Source of the DNA: an uncultured Collinsella sp.
GTDB taxonomy: Bacteria; Actinomycetota; Coriobacteriia; Coriobacteriales; Coriobacteriaceae
Reading direction: 5' to 3'
Length of the DNA: 9,020 nucleotides
Assembly (NCBI GenBank): GCA_902478885.1
Contig: CABSMS010000078.1
Location: forward strand, 1-9,020
Shown here: positions 1-6,586 of the stretch, one piece after another
Layout of the letters: each line of letters opens with the position of its first letter
Position numbering within the stretch: the stretch's first letter is position 1
Made by a program: the position numbers and the translations under genes
The notes under the pieces: generated by a model
Database searches by the model: none
The model's input: the letters and a program-made list of their open reading frames with translations, nothing else
What the model was told of the DNA's origin: nothing

Positions 1-15
1 GTGTATAAGAGACAG
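1..15 (+). other. Nextera/Tn5 mosaic-end adapter remnant (artificial)
   Basis: Bases 1-15 (GTGTATAAGAGACAG) are identical to the last 15 of the 19 bases of the Tn5 mosaic end used in tagmentation libraries. The matching inverted copy lies at the other end of the window. The mosaic end is an engineered hybrid of the two natural IS50 ends, so this is residual library adapter and not genomic sequence. Its first codon, GTG, creates a false start for the truncated ispH reading frame and adds the spurious peptide MYKRQ. Confidence 0.96.
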
Positions 16-228
16 GTCGTCGTGGGCGGCAAAAACTCCGGCAACACCCGCCGCCTGGCGCAGATCTGCGCAGACGCCTGCGAGCACACGCATCATATCG
101 AGGAGGCAAGCGAGCTCGAGGCCGCATGGTTTGCCGGCGCGCGCCACATCGGTATCACCGCCGGCGCTTCCACACCGCAAGAACACATCGAACGCGCCGT
201 CGCGCGCATCAAGGAGCTTTGCCGCTAA
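16..228 (+). CDS. ispH: 4-hydroxy-3-methylbut-2-enyl diphosphate reductase, C-terminal fragment
   Basis: IspH (LytB) is the cytosolic [4Fe-4S] enzyme of the last step of the MEP pathway. It reduces HMBPP to isopentenyl and dimethylallyl diphosphate. Only the last 70 residues are present, of roughly 280-320 in the family. They include VVVGGKNSGNTRRL (from base 16) and IGITAGASTP (around 148-177), which are the conserved substrate diphosphate-binding segments. The serine and asparagine codons at 37-39 and 43-45, and the serine codon at 169-171, correspond to E. coli Ser225, Asn227 and Ser269. The glycine between the first two (40-42) stands where E. coli has Ser226. All three cluster-binding cysteines lie upstream and are missing. 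The stop is TAA at 226-228. The apparent GTG start at base 1 is adapter, so the real 5' end is outside the window. The next gene starts two bases after the stop. Confidence 0.93.
   Translation, partial: VVVGGKNSGNTRRLAQICADACEHTHHIEEASELEAAWFAGARHIGITAGASTPQEHIERAVARIKELCR
211..216 (+). promoter_or_regulatory. Candidate ribosome binding site for the DUF512 gene
   Basis: AAGGAG lies within the last codons of ispH, 14 bases before the ATG at 231. This spacing is longer than the usual 5-9. No better site lies closer, so initiation may depend partly on ribosomes terminating at the ispH stop at 226-228, two bases upstream of the start. Confidence 0.5.
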
Positions 229-230
229 TC

Positions 231-1673
231 ATGGACCAGACCGTACCCGCATACGCCGCCGAGGTGGCCGATTACGGGCGCAGCCGCGACCCCGAGCCGG
301 GTGAGGGCGCGCTCGTTAAGAACGTGCGTCCCGAATCGCCCGCATGGGATGTGGGTATCGAGCCGGGCATGCGCGTGCTCACGGTCAACGGTGAGCAGCT
401 TACCGACATGATTGTGTGGCTCTGGGAGGCCGACGATGATACCGTCGACCTCGAGGTTTTCGACCCGCGCGACAACACCGTCACCCCCGTCGAGCTCGAC
501 CGCTTCCCGGGAGAGGACTGGGGCCTTGAGTTCGATGGCCCCATCTTCGATGGCATGCGCACCTGCGTGAACGCCTGCGTGTTCTGCTTTATGACGATGC
601 TCCCCAAGGGCGGCCGCTCAACGCTCTATATTCGCGATGACGACTACCGCCTGAGCTTTTTGCAGGGCAACTTCGTCACGCTCACGAACCTCACCGACGA
701 GGACGTGCAAAACGTCATCCAACGCAACATGAGCCCTATGAACGTGTCGGTCCATGCCGTGAGCCCCGACGTCCGCCGTCGTATGATGGGCCGCAACGCC
801 CAGCGCGGCATGGACGTACTCGAGGCCATCATGGCCGCCGGCATCGAGATCCACGCGCAGATTGTGTTGTGCCCCGGCATGAACGACGGCGAGGAGCTGG
901 AAAAGACCCTGCGCTTTTGCGAGGAGCACGAGCAAATCACAAGCCTGGGCATTGTGCCGCTCGGTTTTACCAAGCACCAAAACCGCTTTAGCTGGTCCTA
1001 CAGCGACAAACCCGAGCTCGCGCGCGAGACCATTGCCATGATCCGTCCCTACCAGGACCGCGCCTTCGAACGTTTTGGCCGCCACACCTTCCAGATGAGC
1101 GACGAGTTCTACCTGGACGCCGGCATCGATCCGCCCGAGGCGGACTTTTACGACGGCTATCCGCAGTACTACGACGGTATCGGCATGATCCGCTCATACC
1201 TAGACGAGACGGACGATGTGCTCGCCGCCGATGCCGAACGACTGGCCCGCGTCCGCGAGGCCATCGCCACTCGCAGCCAGCACCTGCTGTGCCTCTCGGG
1301 CGCCAGCGCACGCGACACCGTGGCACGTTTCGTGGAATCGCCGCAGGGGCTCGCCGGCACCGTCACGGCCATCAAGAATCGCTACTTTGGCGGCAACGTG
1401 GACGTGACCGGCCTCATCGTCGCCTGCGACATTCTGGAACAGCTGCCGCAGGACCTCTCGGGGGTTATGCTCTTTGTGCCTAAGCTCATGTTCAACGCTG
1501 ACGGCATGACGCTTGACGAGTATCATCGTGACGATTTACTCGCAAGCCTTACCAGTCGCGGCGCCGAGGTTCATGTGGTGTCGACCATGCCGCATGAGCT
1601 GCTCGATACCCTGGAGCACATCCTTGGCATTGTGCCTGCCGACTCTAACACTTCCACTGACCCTACCCATTAA
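231..1673 (+). CDS. DUF512 family protein: PDZ domain plus radical SAM-like Fe-S domain
   Basis: This 480-residue cytosolic protein has three parts. Residues about 25-90 form a PDZ-like domain (ALVKNVRPESPAWDVGIEPG, then GMRVLTVNG). Residues about 105-330 form a radical SAM-like core with Cys112, Cys116 and Cys119 (CVNACVFCF, a CX3CX2C cluster motif) followed by PKGGRSTLYIRDDDYRLSF and GNFVTLTNL, both hallmarks of the family. The rest is the C-terminal DUF512 region (DEFYLDAGIDPPEADFYDGY, then GIGMIRSYL, and NRYFGGNVDVTGLIVACDI). There is no signal peptide or membrane segment. The family (Pfam DUF512; TIGR03279 in cyanobacteria) has no established reaction. By analogy it should bind a [4Fe-4S] cluster and perhaps SAM, with the PDZ domain contacting a protein partner. 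The ATG at 231 is chosen because the 35 codons upstream in frame overlap ispH and do not resemble the family. The adjacent der gene is a recurrent neighbour of this family in clostridial genomes, which hints at a link to ribosome or RNA metabolism without proving it. Confidence 0.9.
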   Translation: MDQTVPAYAAEVADYGRSRDPEPGEGALVKNVRPESPAWDVGIEPGMRVLTVNGEQLTDMIVWLWEADDDTVDLEVFDPRDNTVTPVELDRFPGEDWGLEFDGPIFDGMRTCVNACVFCFMTMLPKGGRSTLYIRDDDYRLSFLQGNFVTLTNLTDEDVQNVIQRNMSPMNVSVHAVSPDVRRRMMGRNAQRGMDVLEAIMAAGIEIHAQIVLCPGMNDGEELEKTLRFCEEHEQITSLGIVPLGFTKHQNRFSWSYSDKPELARETIAMIRPYQDRAFERFGRHTFQMSDEFYLDAGIDPPEADFYDGYPQYYDGIGMIRSYLDETDDVLAADAERLARVREAIATRSQHLLCLSGASARDTVARFVESPQGLAGTVTAIKNRYFGGNVDVTGLIVACDILEQLPQDLSGVMLFVPKLMFNADGMTLDEYHRDDLLASLTSRGAEVHVVSTMPHELLDTLEHILGIVPADSNTSTDPTH

Positions 1674-1678
1674 AGGAG
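1672..1678 (+). promoter_or_regulatory. Ribosome binding site of der
   Basis: AAAGGAG overlaps the TAA stop of the preceding gene and ends five bases before the ATG at 1684. It fixes the der start and rules out the 57 extra in-frame codons running upstream to 1513. Confidence 0.85.
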
Positions 1679-1683
1679 TGCAG

Positions 1684-3018
1684 ATGAAACCTATCGTCGC
1701 CGTCGTCGGACGCCCCAACGTGGGCAAGTCCACGCTCGTTAACCGCCTGGCCCAGACCTCGGACGCCATCGTCCATGAGTCCCGCGGCGTCACGCGCGAC
1801 CGCTCGTACCACACGGCCGATTGGAACGGCCGCGAGTTCACCATCGTCGACACGGGCGGCATCGAACCGCTCAAGAGCGATGACGTCTTCGCCACGTCCA
1901 TTCGCGACCAGGCCCTCGCCGCCGCCGAGGAAGCCGCCGTCATCCTGTTTGTGGTCGACGGCCGCACCGGCGTCACCGAGGAGGACGAGTCGGTCGCTCG
2001 CATGCTCAAGCGCTGCGACAAGCCGGTCTTTCTGCTGGTGAACAAGCTCGACAACCCCGATCGAGAGAACGACAGCATCTGGGAGTTCTATTCGCTCGGT
2101 ATCGGCGAGCCCACGCCGCTCTCGGCCCTGCACGGCCACGGCACGGGCGACCTGCTCGACGACATCGTGGCCCTGCTTCCCGAGGAAGAGGACGAGGTCG
2201 CCGATGAGTTCCCCGATGCGCTGAACGTGGCCATCATCGGCCGCCCCAACGCCGGTAAGTCCTCGCTGTTCAACCGCATCCTGGGCGCCGACCGCTCTAT
2301 CGTGTCCAACATTGCCGGCACGACGCGCGACGCCATCGACACCGTCGTGGAGCGCAACGGCAAGCACTACCGAATGGTCGACACCGCGGGCATCCGTAAG
2401 AAGAGCACCGTGTACGAGAACATCGAGTACTACTCCATGGTTCGCGGCCTGCGCGCCATCGACCGCGCCGACGTGGCGCTGCTCGTCGTCGACGCCTCCG
2501 TTGGCGTTACCGAACAGGACCAGAAGGTCATGGGTCTTGCCATCGAGCGCGGATGCGCCATCGTTGTGCTGCTCAACAAGTGGGACCTGCTCGACGATGA
2601 CCGCAAGCGCGAGGCCTGCATGGAGACCATCGACCGCCGTCTGGGCGTCATGGCTCCCTGGGCCCAGTACCTGCGCATCTCTGCCCTCACCGGCCGCAGC
2701 GTCGAGAAGATCTGGGCGATGGTCGACGCCGCCGAAAAGACGCGCTCGCAGAAGATTAGCACCTCGCGCCTCAACACGTTCCTCACCGATCTGCGCGAGT
2801 TCGGTCATACCGTGGTGGACGGCAAGCGCCGCCTGCGCATGCACTACGTGACCCAGACGGGCGTCAACCCGCCGACGTTCACGTTCTTCGTCAACCACAG
2901 CGACTTGGTCAACGACACCTACCAGCGCTATGTGGAGAACCGCATGCGCTCGACCTTCGACTTTGCCGGCACGCCCATTCGACTCTTCTTTAGGAAGAAG
3001 GAGCAAAAGGATGCATAA
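1684..3018 (+). CDS. der: Ribosome biogenesis GTPase Der (EngA)
   Basis: Der is an essential GTPase with two tandem G domains that binds the large ribosomal subunit late in its assembly. The 444-residue product is full length for the family (about 435-490). First G domain: P-loop GRPNVGKS at residues 9-16, DTGG at 56-59, NKLD at 120-123. An acidic linker (about 166-176, EEEDEVADEF) follows. Second G domain: P-loop GRPNAGKS at 186-193, AGTTRD at 211-216, DTAG at 233-236, NKWD at 298-301. The C-terminal KH-like domain spans about 350-437 (KRRLRMHYVTQTG, then NPPTFTFFVN) and ends in a basic tail, FRKKEQK. All nucleotide-binding motifs are intact in both domains. The start follows a strong Shine-Dalgarno ten bases after the previous stop. 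Its last eight bases overlap plsY. The gene is probably transcribed with its neighbours. Confidence 0.98.
   Translation: MKPIVAVVGRPNVGKSTLVNRLAQTSDAIVHESRGVTRDRSYHTADWNGREFTIVDTGGIEPLKSDDVFATSIRDQALAAAEEAAVILFVVDGRTGVTEEDESVARMLKRCDKPVFLLVNKLDNPDRENDSIWEFYSLGIGEPTPLSALHGHGTGDLLDDIVALLPEEEDEVADEFPDALNVAIIGRPNAGKSSLFNRILGADRSIVSNIAGTTRDAIDTVVERNGKHYRMVDTAGIRKKSTVYENIEYYSMVRGLRAIDRADVALLVVDASVGVTEQDQKVMGLAIERGCAIVVLLNKWDLLDDDRKREACMETIDRRLGVMAPWAQYLRISALTGRSVEKIWAMVDAAEKTRSQKISTSRLNTFLTDLREFGHTVVDGKRRLRMHYVTQTGVNPPTFTFFVNHSDLVNDTYQRYVENRMRSTFDFAGTPIRLFFRKKEQKDA
2998..3003 (+). promoter_or_regulatory. Ribosome binding site of plsY
   Basis: AAGGAG lies inside the last codons of der, seven bases before the ATG at 3011. 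It supports that start over an upstream in-frame ATG at 2930, which would place 27 unrelated residues before the first membrane helix. Confidence 0.8.
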
Positions 3019-3694
3019 TCCGATTCTGCTGACCGCCATCTGCGCCGTGGTCTCGTTCTTTATCGGAGCGATTCCGTTTGGCCTGATCTTGGGCCGCGTG
3101 TTCAACCACACGGACATTCGCAAGGCGGGCTCCGGCAACATCGGCACCACCAACGCGCTGCGCGTGGCCGGCCCCAAGGTGGCCGCGCTCACGCTGCTGC
3201 TCGACTGCCTTAAGGGCGCCATCTGCGTTGTCATCGCCCGTCCGCTCATCGCGAGCGTGGGCTATGGATTTCCGCCGAACATCATGGCGCCCGGAGCCCC
3301 CGGCGACTGGATGCTCGGCGTCATCTGCCTGGCAGCGGTGTGGGGCCACATCTTCTCGCCCTACCTCAATTTCCATGGCGGCAAGGGAATCGCAGTTGGC
3401 CTGGGCGTCATCCTCGCCTGGTATTGGCCAATTGGCCTGTCGCTGCTGGGCATGTTTATCGTGGCCGTCGCCATCACCAAGTTTGTGTCGGTGGGCTCGC
3501 TTGCCGCGGCCATCGGTCTTCCCATCGCTGCTTGCGCGGTCTTTCCGTACAGCAGCCTGGGCCTCAAGTTCTGCATGGCGATAATCGGCATCACCGTGGT
3601 GTGGGCCCATCGCGCGAACATCAAAAAGCTCATGACCGGTAAGGAGTCCAAGCTCTCGTTTACCAAGCGCGTCACCGAGCCCGACGATAAGTAG
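3011..3694 (+). CDS. plsY: Acyl-phosphate:glycerol-3-phosphate acyltransferase PlsY
   Basis: PlsY is an integral membrane enzyme that transfers an acyl chain from acyl-phosphate (made by PlsX, not in this window) to glycerol-3-phosphate. The product is lysophosphatidate, the first committed phospholipid intermediate. The 227-residue protein has hydrophobic helices at about 4-27, 54-80, 101-118, 128-155 and 160-200. The three family motifs are present: SGNIGTTN at 41-48, GGKGIA at 123-128, and HRANIKKLMTGKESK at 200-214. It is slightly longer than the usual ~200 residues, partly through a Gly/Pro-rich loop at about 84-100 and a charged tail. The ATG lies within the end of der (8-base overlap) in another frame. 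The next gene, gpsA, supplies its acceptor substrate, so the pair is a metabolic unit. Confidence 0.97.
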   Translation: MHNPILLTAICAVVSFFIGAIPFGLILGRVFNHTDIRKAGSGNIGTTNALRVAGPKVAALTLLLDCLKGAICVVIARPLIASVGYGFPPNIMAPGAPGDWMLGVICLAAVWGHIFSPYLNFHGGKGIAVGLGVILAWYWPIGLSLLGMFIVAVAITKFVSVGSLAAAIGLPIAACAVFPYSSLGLKFCMAIIGITVVWAHRANIKKLMTGKESKLSFTKRVTEPDDK

Positions 3695-3697
3695 GAG
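3693..3697 (+). promoter_or_regulatory. Ribosome binding site of gpsA
   Basis: AGGAG overlaps the TAG stop of plsY (3692-3694) and ends six bases before the ATG at 3704. This is a typical spacing. Confidence 0.8.
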
Positions 3698-3703
3698 AGA
3701 GTC

Positions 3704-4711
3704 ATGAATGTTGCGCTGATTGGCTCTGGCTCGTGGGGAACCGCCGTCGCCGGCCTTGCCGCCGCGCGAGCCGTGCGCGTAACCATGTGGGCCCATAGCG
3801 AGCAGACGGCCGCCGGCATTAACGGTGAGCACCGCAACCCCCGCTACCTTGTGGGCTACGAGCTGCCGGACAACGTGGTAGCAACGACCGAGCTCGCCCA
3901 GGCGCTCGACGGTGCCGATGCGATCATCTTTGCCGTGCCCTCCACGCACTTGCGCGACGTGTGCCATCGGGCAGCGCCCTTTATCGCCGCCGATACCCCG
4001 GTGCTCTGCCTCACCAAGGGCATTGAGCCCGAGTCCGGCCTGCTCATGAGCGAGGTCATCGCCAGCGAGATCGGCAACGAGGCGCGCGTGGCGGCGCTCT
4101 CGGGTCCCAACCATGCCGAGGAGATCTGCCGCGGCGGTCTTTCTGCCGCCGTCATCGCCAGCAAAGATCCGCAGATAGGGGAGACCTTTAAGGACCTGCT
4201 CCTATCCACGGCCTTCCGTATTTATCTGTCGCAAGACATGACCGGTGTCGAGGTCTGCGGCGCCATGAAAAATGTCATCGCCATCGTATGCGGCATCTCC
4301 GCCGGTACCGGTGCGGGCGACAACACGCTTGCCCTCATCATGACGCGCGGCCTGGCAGAGATCAGCCGTCTGGTGCACGCCCGCGGCGGTCAAGCTATGA
4401 CCTGCATGGGACTTGCCGGCATGGGCGACCTCATTGCCACCTGCACCTCGGAGCACTCGCGCAACCGCACCTTTGGCTACGAGTTTGCCCACGGCGTGTC
4501 GCTCGACGAGTATCAGACGCGCACGCATATGGTGGTCGAGGGCGCCGTCGCGGCCCGCAGCGTCAGCGAGCTTGCCCGTTCGCTGGGCGTAGACATTCCG
4601 CTCACCTTTGCCGTGGAGCAAACGCTCTACAACGGTGTTACTTTGGATAGGGCGCTCGAGATTCTTACCGATCGCGTCCCTTCTCAAGAGTTCTACGGAC
4701 TCACCGACTAG
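3704..4711 (+). CDS. gpsA: NAD(P)-dependent glycerol-3-phosphate dehydrogenase
   Basis: GpsA is a cytosolic enzyme that reduces dihydroxyacetone phosphate to sn-glycerol-3-phosphate, the backbone for phospholipids. The 335-residue product matches the family length. It has an N-terminal Rossmann fold with the dinucleotide loop GSGSWGTA (residues 7-14), AVPS at 77-80, the TKG segment with Lys106, and SGPNHAEE at 133-140. The catalytic lysine is Lys189 in GAMKNVIAI. The C-terminal helical domain carries GISAGTGAGDNT (197-208), GLAGMGDL (236-243) and SRNR (252-255), where the arginine binds substrate phosphate. Many homologues have SGPSFA in place of SGPNHA; the latter is a known variant and is not read as a defect. 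It starts nine bases after plsY, whose product consumes glycerol-3-phosphate. Confidence 0.98.
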   Translation: MNVALIGSGSWGTAVAGLAAARAVRVTMWAHSEQTAAGINGEHRNPRYLVGYELPDNVVATTELAQALDGADAIIFAVPSTHLRDVCHRAAPFIAADTPVLCLTKGIEPESGLLMSEVIASEIGNEARVAALSGPNHAEEICRGGLSAAVIASKDPQIGETFKDLLLSTAFRIYLSQDMTGVEVCGAMKNVIAIVCGISAGTGAGDNTLALIMTRGLAEISRLVHARGGQAMTCMGLAGMGDLIATCTSEHSRNRTFGYEFAHGVSLDEYQTRTHMVVEGAVAARSVSELARSLGVDIPLTFAVEQTLYNGVTLDRALEILTDRVPSQEFYGLTD

Positions 4712-4715
4712 CGCA

Positions 4716-4721
4716 GAAAGG
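4716..4721 (+). promoter_or_regulatory. Ribosome binding site of rpe
   Basis: GAAAGG lies in the 18-base gap after gpsA, eight bases before the ATG at 4730. This gap is the longest between genes in the window. It holds no stem-loop and no promoter-like sequence. Confidence 0.6.
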
Positions 4722-4729
4722 CTACTACC

Positions 4730-5401
4730 ATGGGTTCCATCAAAATCGCTCCGTCCGTCCTTTCGGCCGACATGGCCAACCTCAAGGGCGAGCTCGACAA
4801 GATCGCCGGTGCCGACTACGTACACTTTGACGTTATGGACGGTCACTTTACCGGCAACCTCACCTTTGGCGTTGACATCCTTAAGGCCGTCAAGCGCTCC
4901 ACCGATGTACCGGTCGACGCGCACCTCATGGTGTCGAACCCCGACGAGACGGTCGATTGGTATGCCGACGCCGGTGCCGACATGATCACCGTGCACTACG
5001 AGGCTTCCACGCACCTGCACCGCACGCTCACGCATCTGCAGCAGCGCGGCGTCAAGGCCGGCGTGGTGCTCAACCCCGCCACCCCCGTGTGCGTGCTCGA
5101 GAGCATCATCGACGTTGTCGACATGGTGCTGCTGATGAGCGTGAACCCTGGCTTTGGCGGCCAGAGCTTTATCCCTGGTACAATCGCCAAACTGCACGAG
5201 CTTACGGCCATGTGCGAGCGACATGGCGTGTCGCCCATGATCGAGGTCGACGGCGGCATCTCTTCCAAAAACATCGCCGAGGTCGTCAAGGCCGGCGCAA
5301 ATGTCCTGGTGGCCGGTTCCGCCGTATTTAAGTCCGAAGATCCCGCCGCCGAGGTTGCGCTGCTGCAGAAGCTGGGCAACGAGGCTGCACAGGAGGCATA
5401 A
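4730..5401 (+). CDS. rpe: Ribulose-phosphate 3-epimerase
   Basis: Rpe interconverts ribulose-5-phosphate and xylulose-5-phosphate in the pentose phosphate pathway. It is a cytosolic metal-dependent TIM barrel. The 223-residue product has the expected length and order of motifs: APSVLSAD at 7-14 with substrate Ser9; VHFDVMDG at 31-38 with His32 and Asp34; DAHLMV at 63-68 with His65; MSVNPGFGGQSF at 136-147; EVDGGIS at 172-178 with Asp174; and the phosphate loop VAGSAVF at 194-200. His32, Asp34, His65 and Asp174 are the predicted metal ligands, with the two aspartates as the acid-base pair. One deviation is HFTGNLTFG at 39-47, where most homologues have HFVPN followed by a similar stretch. The gene is 18 bases after gpsA and six before the cysteine desulfurase gene. 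Confidence 0.97.
   Translation: MGSIKIAPSVLSADMANLKGELDKIAGADYVHFDVMDGHFTGNLTFGVDILKAVKRSTDVPVDAHLMVSNPDETVDWYADAGADMITVHYEASTHLHRTLTHLQQRGVKAGVVLNPATPVCVLESIIDVVDMVLLMSVNPGFGGQSFIPGTIAKLHELTAMCERHGVSPMIEVDGGISSKNIAEVVKAGANVLVAGSAVFKSEDPAAEVALLQKLGNEAAQEA
5391..5396 (+). promoter_or_regulatory. Ribosome binding site of the cysteine desulfurase gene
   Basis: AGGAGG is a full consensus match in the last codons of rpe, 11 bases before the ATG at 5408. The spacing is on the long side. Confidence 0.7.
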
Positions 5402-5407
5402 ACCCTT

Positions 5408-6586
5408 ATGACCGCAGGTCAAAACCGCATACCCGTGAATCTTGACTATGCCGCCTCGACGCCCATGCGCGCCGAGGCGCTCCTTGCGCAGCGCGAGTAC
5501 GACGACAGCGAGCTTGCCGGCGTCAACCCCAACTCGCTGCACTCGCTCGGCCGCAAGGCTGCCGCGCGTCTGGAGGTTGCACGTCGCGAGATCGCCCGCA
5601 GCTTTGGCGCGCGCGTTCGCCCGTCTGAGATTGTTCTGACCAACGGCGGCACCGAAGCCAACCAGCTGGCGCTACTCGGTCTTGCCGAGGGTGCACGTCA
5701 GCGCGACCGCAAGCGTAACCGCGTGATCGTATCTGCCATCGAGCACGATTCGATTCTGGACAACCTGCCGCTGCTGCGTGCCGCAGGCTTTAGAGTCGAC
5801 CTGGTGCAGCCCTGCCGCATGGGCTACATTGAGCCTGCCACGCTTGTCGAGCTACTAGGCGACGACGTGGCGCTCGTGAGCATCATGGTTGCCAACAACG
5901 AGACCGGCGTGGTGCAGCCCATCCGCGAGCTTGCCGCGGCCGCGCATACCGTGGGCGCCCTGTTCCACACCGATGCCATCCAGGGGTATCTGCATATTCC
6001 GCTCGATGTTACCGAGCTGGGAGTTGACGCCATGACCGTTGCTGCGCACAAGATCGGTGGCCCCGTGGCATCCGGCGCGCTCTACCTTAAGAACCGCACG
6101 CCGCTGCGCCCGCGCATCTTTGGCGGCGGACAGGAAGCCGGACGTCGCGCCGGCACGCAGGATCTGCGCACGCAGCTCGCCTTTGCCGCTGCCGCCCGCA
6201 CGCTGACGCTCCATGTGGCCGAGGAGCGCGAGAAGCTGCAAGCCCTTTCCGACAAGCTCTACGCCAAGCTTACGGCCCATCCGCGCATTCACGCCACCAT
6301 GGGCGACTATGCGCATGCCGACCGTCTGCCCGGCATGGTATCGATCTACATTGACGGCATGGACTCCGAGGAGCTCATCATCAAGCTCGACGCCGCCGGC
6401 TTTGAGGTATCGGCCGGTTCTGCCTGCTCGAGCGGCAGCATGGACCCGAGCCATGTTCTCAGCGCCATGGGCATTGGTCGCGAGCAGGCATTGGGCGCTC
6501 TGCGTATCTCGTTTGATGACCGTGTGAACCCTGCCGACCTGGACGACTTTGCCCAGACGCTGCTCTCGATCGTGGGTGCCGCATGA
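5408..6586 (+). CDS. Cysteine desulfurase, NifS/IscS-type
   Basis: This PLP enzyme removes sulfur from L-cysteine to give alanine and an enzyme persulfide, which feeds Fe-S cluster assembly or tRNA thiolation. The 392-residue product is full length. Visible motifs: NLDYAAST at 11-18, the NPNSLHSLGR segment at 40-49, TNGGTEANQ at 78-86, His113 in SAIEHDS (stacks on PLP), NNETG at 163-167, HTDAIQ at 187-192, Schiff-base Lys215 in AAHKIGGP, GGGQE at 239-243 and RRAGT at 246-250. The catalytic cysteine is Cys340 in SAGSACSSGSMDPSHVL, the long flexible loop of group I enzymes. After the PLP lysine it reads GPVASGALYL, where GPKGxGALY is usual. No scaffold gene (iscU/sufU) or mnmA lies in the window, so the acceptor cannot be told, and I give no iscS or nifS symbol. 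The start follows an AGGAGG site. The stop overlaps the next start. Confidence 0.95.
   Translation: MTAGQNRIPVNLDYAASTPMRAEALLAQREYDDSELAGVNPNSLHSLGRKAAARLEVARREIARSFGARVRPSEIVLTNGGTEANQLALLGLAEGARQRDRKRNRVIVSAIEHDSILDNLPLLRAAGFRVDLVQPCRMGYIEPATLVELLGDDVALVSIMVANNETGVVQPIRELAAAAHTVGALFHTDAIQGYLHIPLDVTELGVDAMTVAAHKIGGPVASGALYLKNRTPLRPRIFGGGQEAGRRAGTQDLRTQLAFAAAARTLTLHVAEEREKLQALSDKLYAKLTAHPRIHATMGDYAHADRLPGMVSIYIDGMDSEELIIKLDAAGFEVSAGSACSSGSMDPSHVLSAMGIGREQALGALRISFDDRVNPADLDDFAQTLLSIVGAA

Noticed and set aside
126..230. Longer N-terminus for the DUF512 protein from the ATG at 126
   Set aside because: The extra 35 residues are Arg/His-rich out-of-frame translation of ispH, and the family starts close to the ATG at 231.
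1663..3249. 528-codon open frame on the minus strand opposite der
   Set aside because: Long antisense frames are expected in GC-rich coding DNA. Its low-complexity His/Val/Asp/Gly composition matches no family I recognise, and der is intact on the + strand.
2990..4114. 374-codon minus-strand frame opposite plsY and gpsA
   Set aside because: Same codon-bias shadow. Both + strand genes have complete conserved motifs and ribosome binding sites.
4712..4729. Regulatory element in the gap between gpsA and rpe
   Set aside because: The 18 bases hold only a ribosome binding site, with no inverted repeat and no room for a riboswitch or promoter.
4202..5542. 446-codon minus-strand frame opposite gpsA and rpe
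   Set aside because: It spans the ends of two unrelated genes and a gap, has shadow-like composition, and no recognisable domain.
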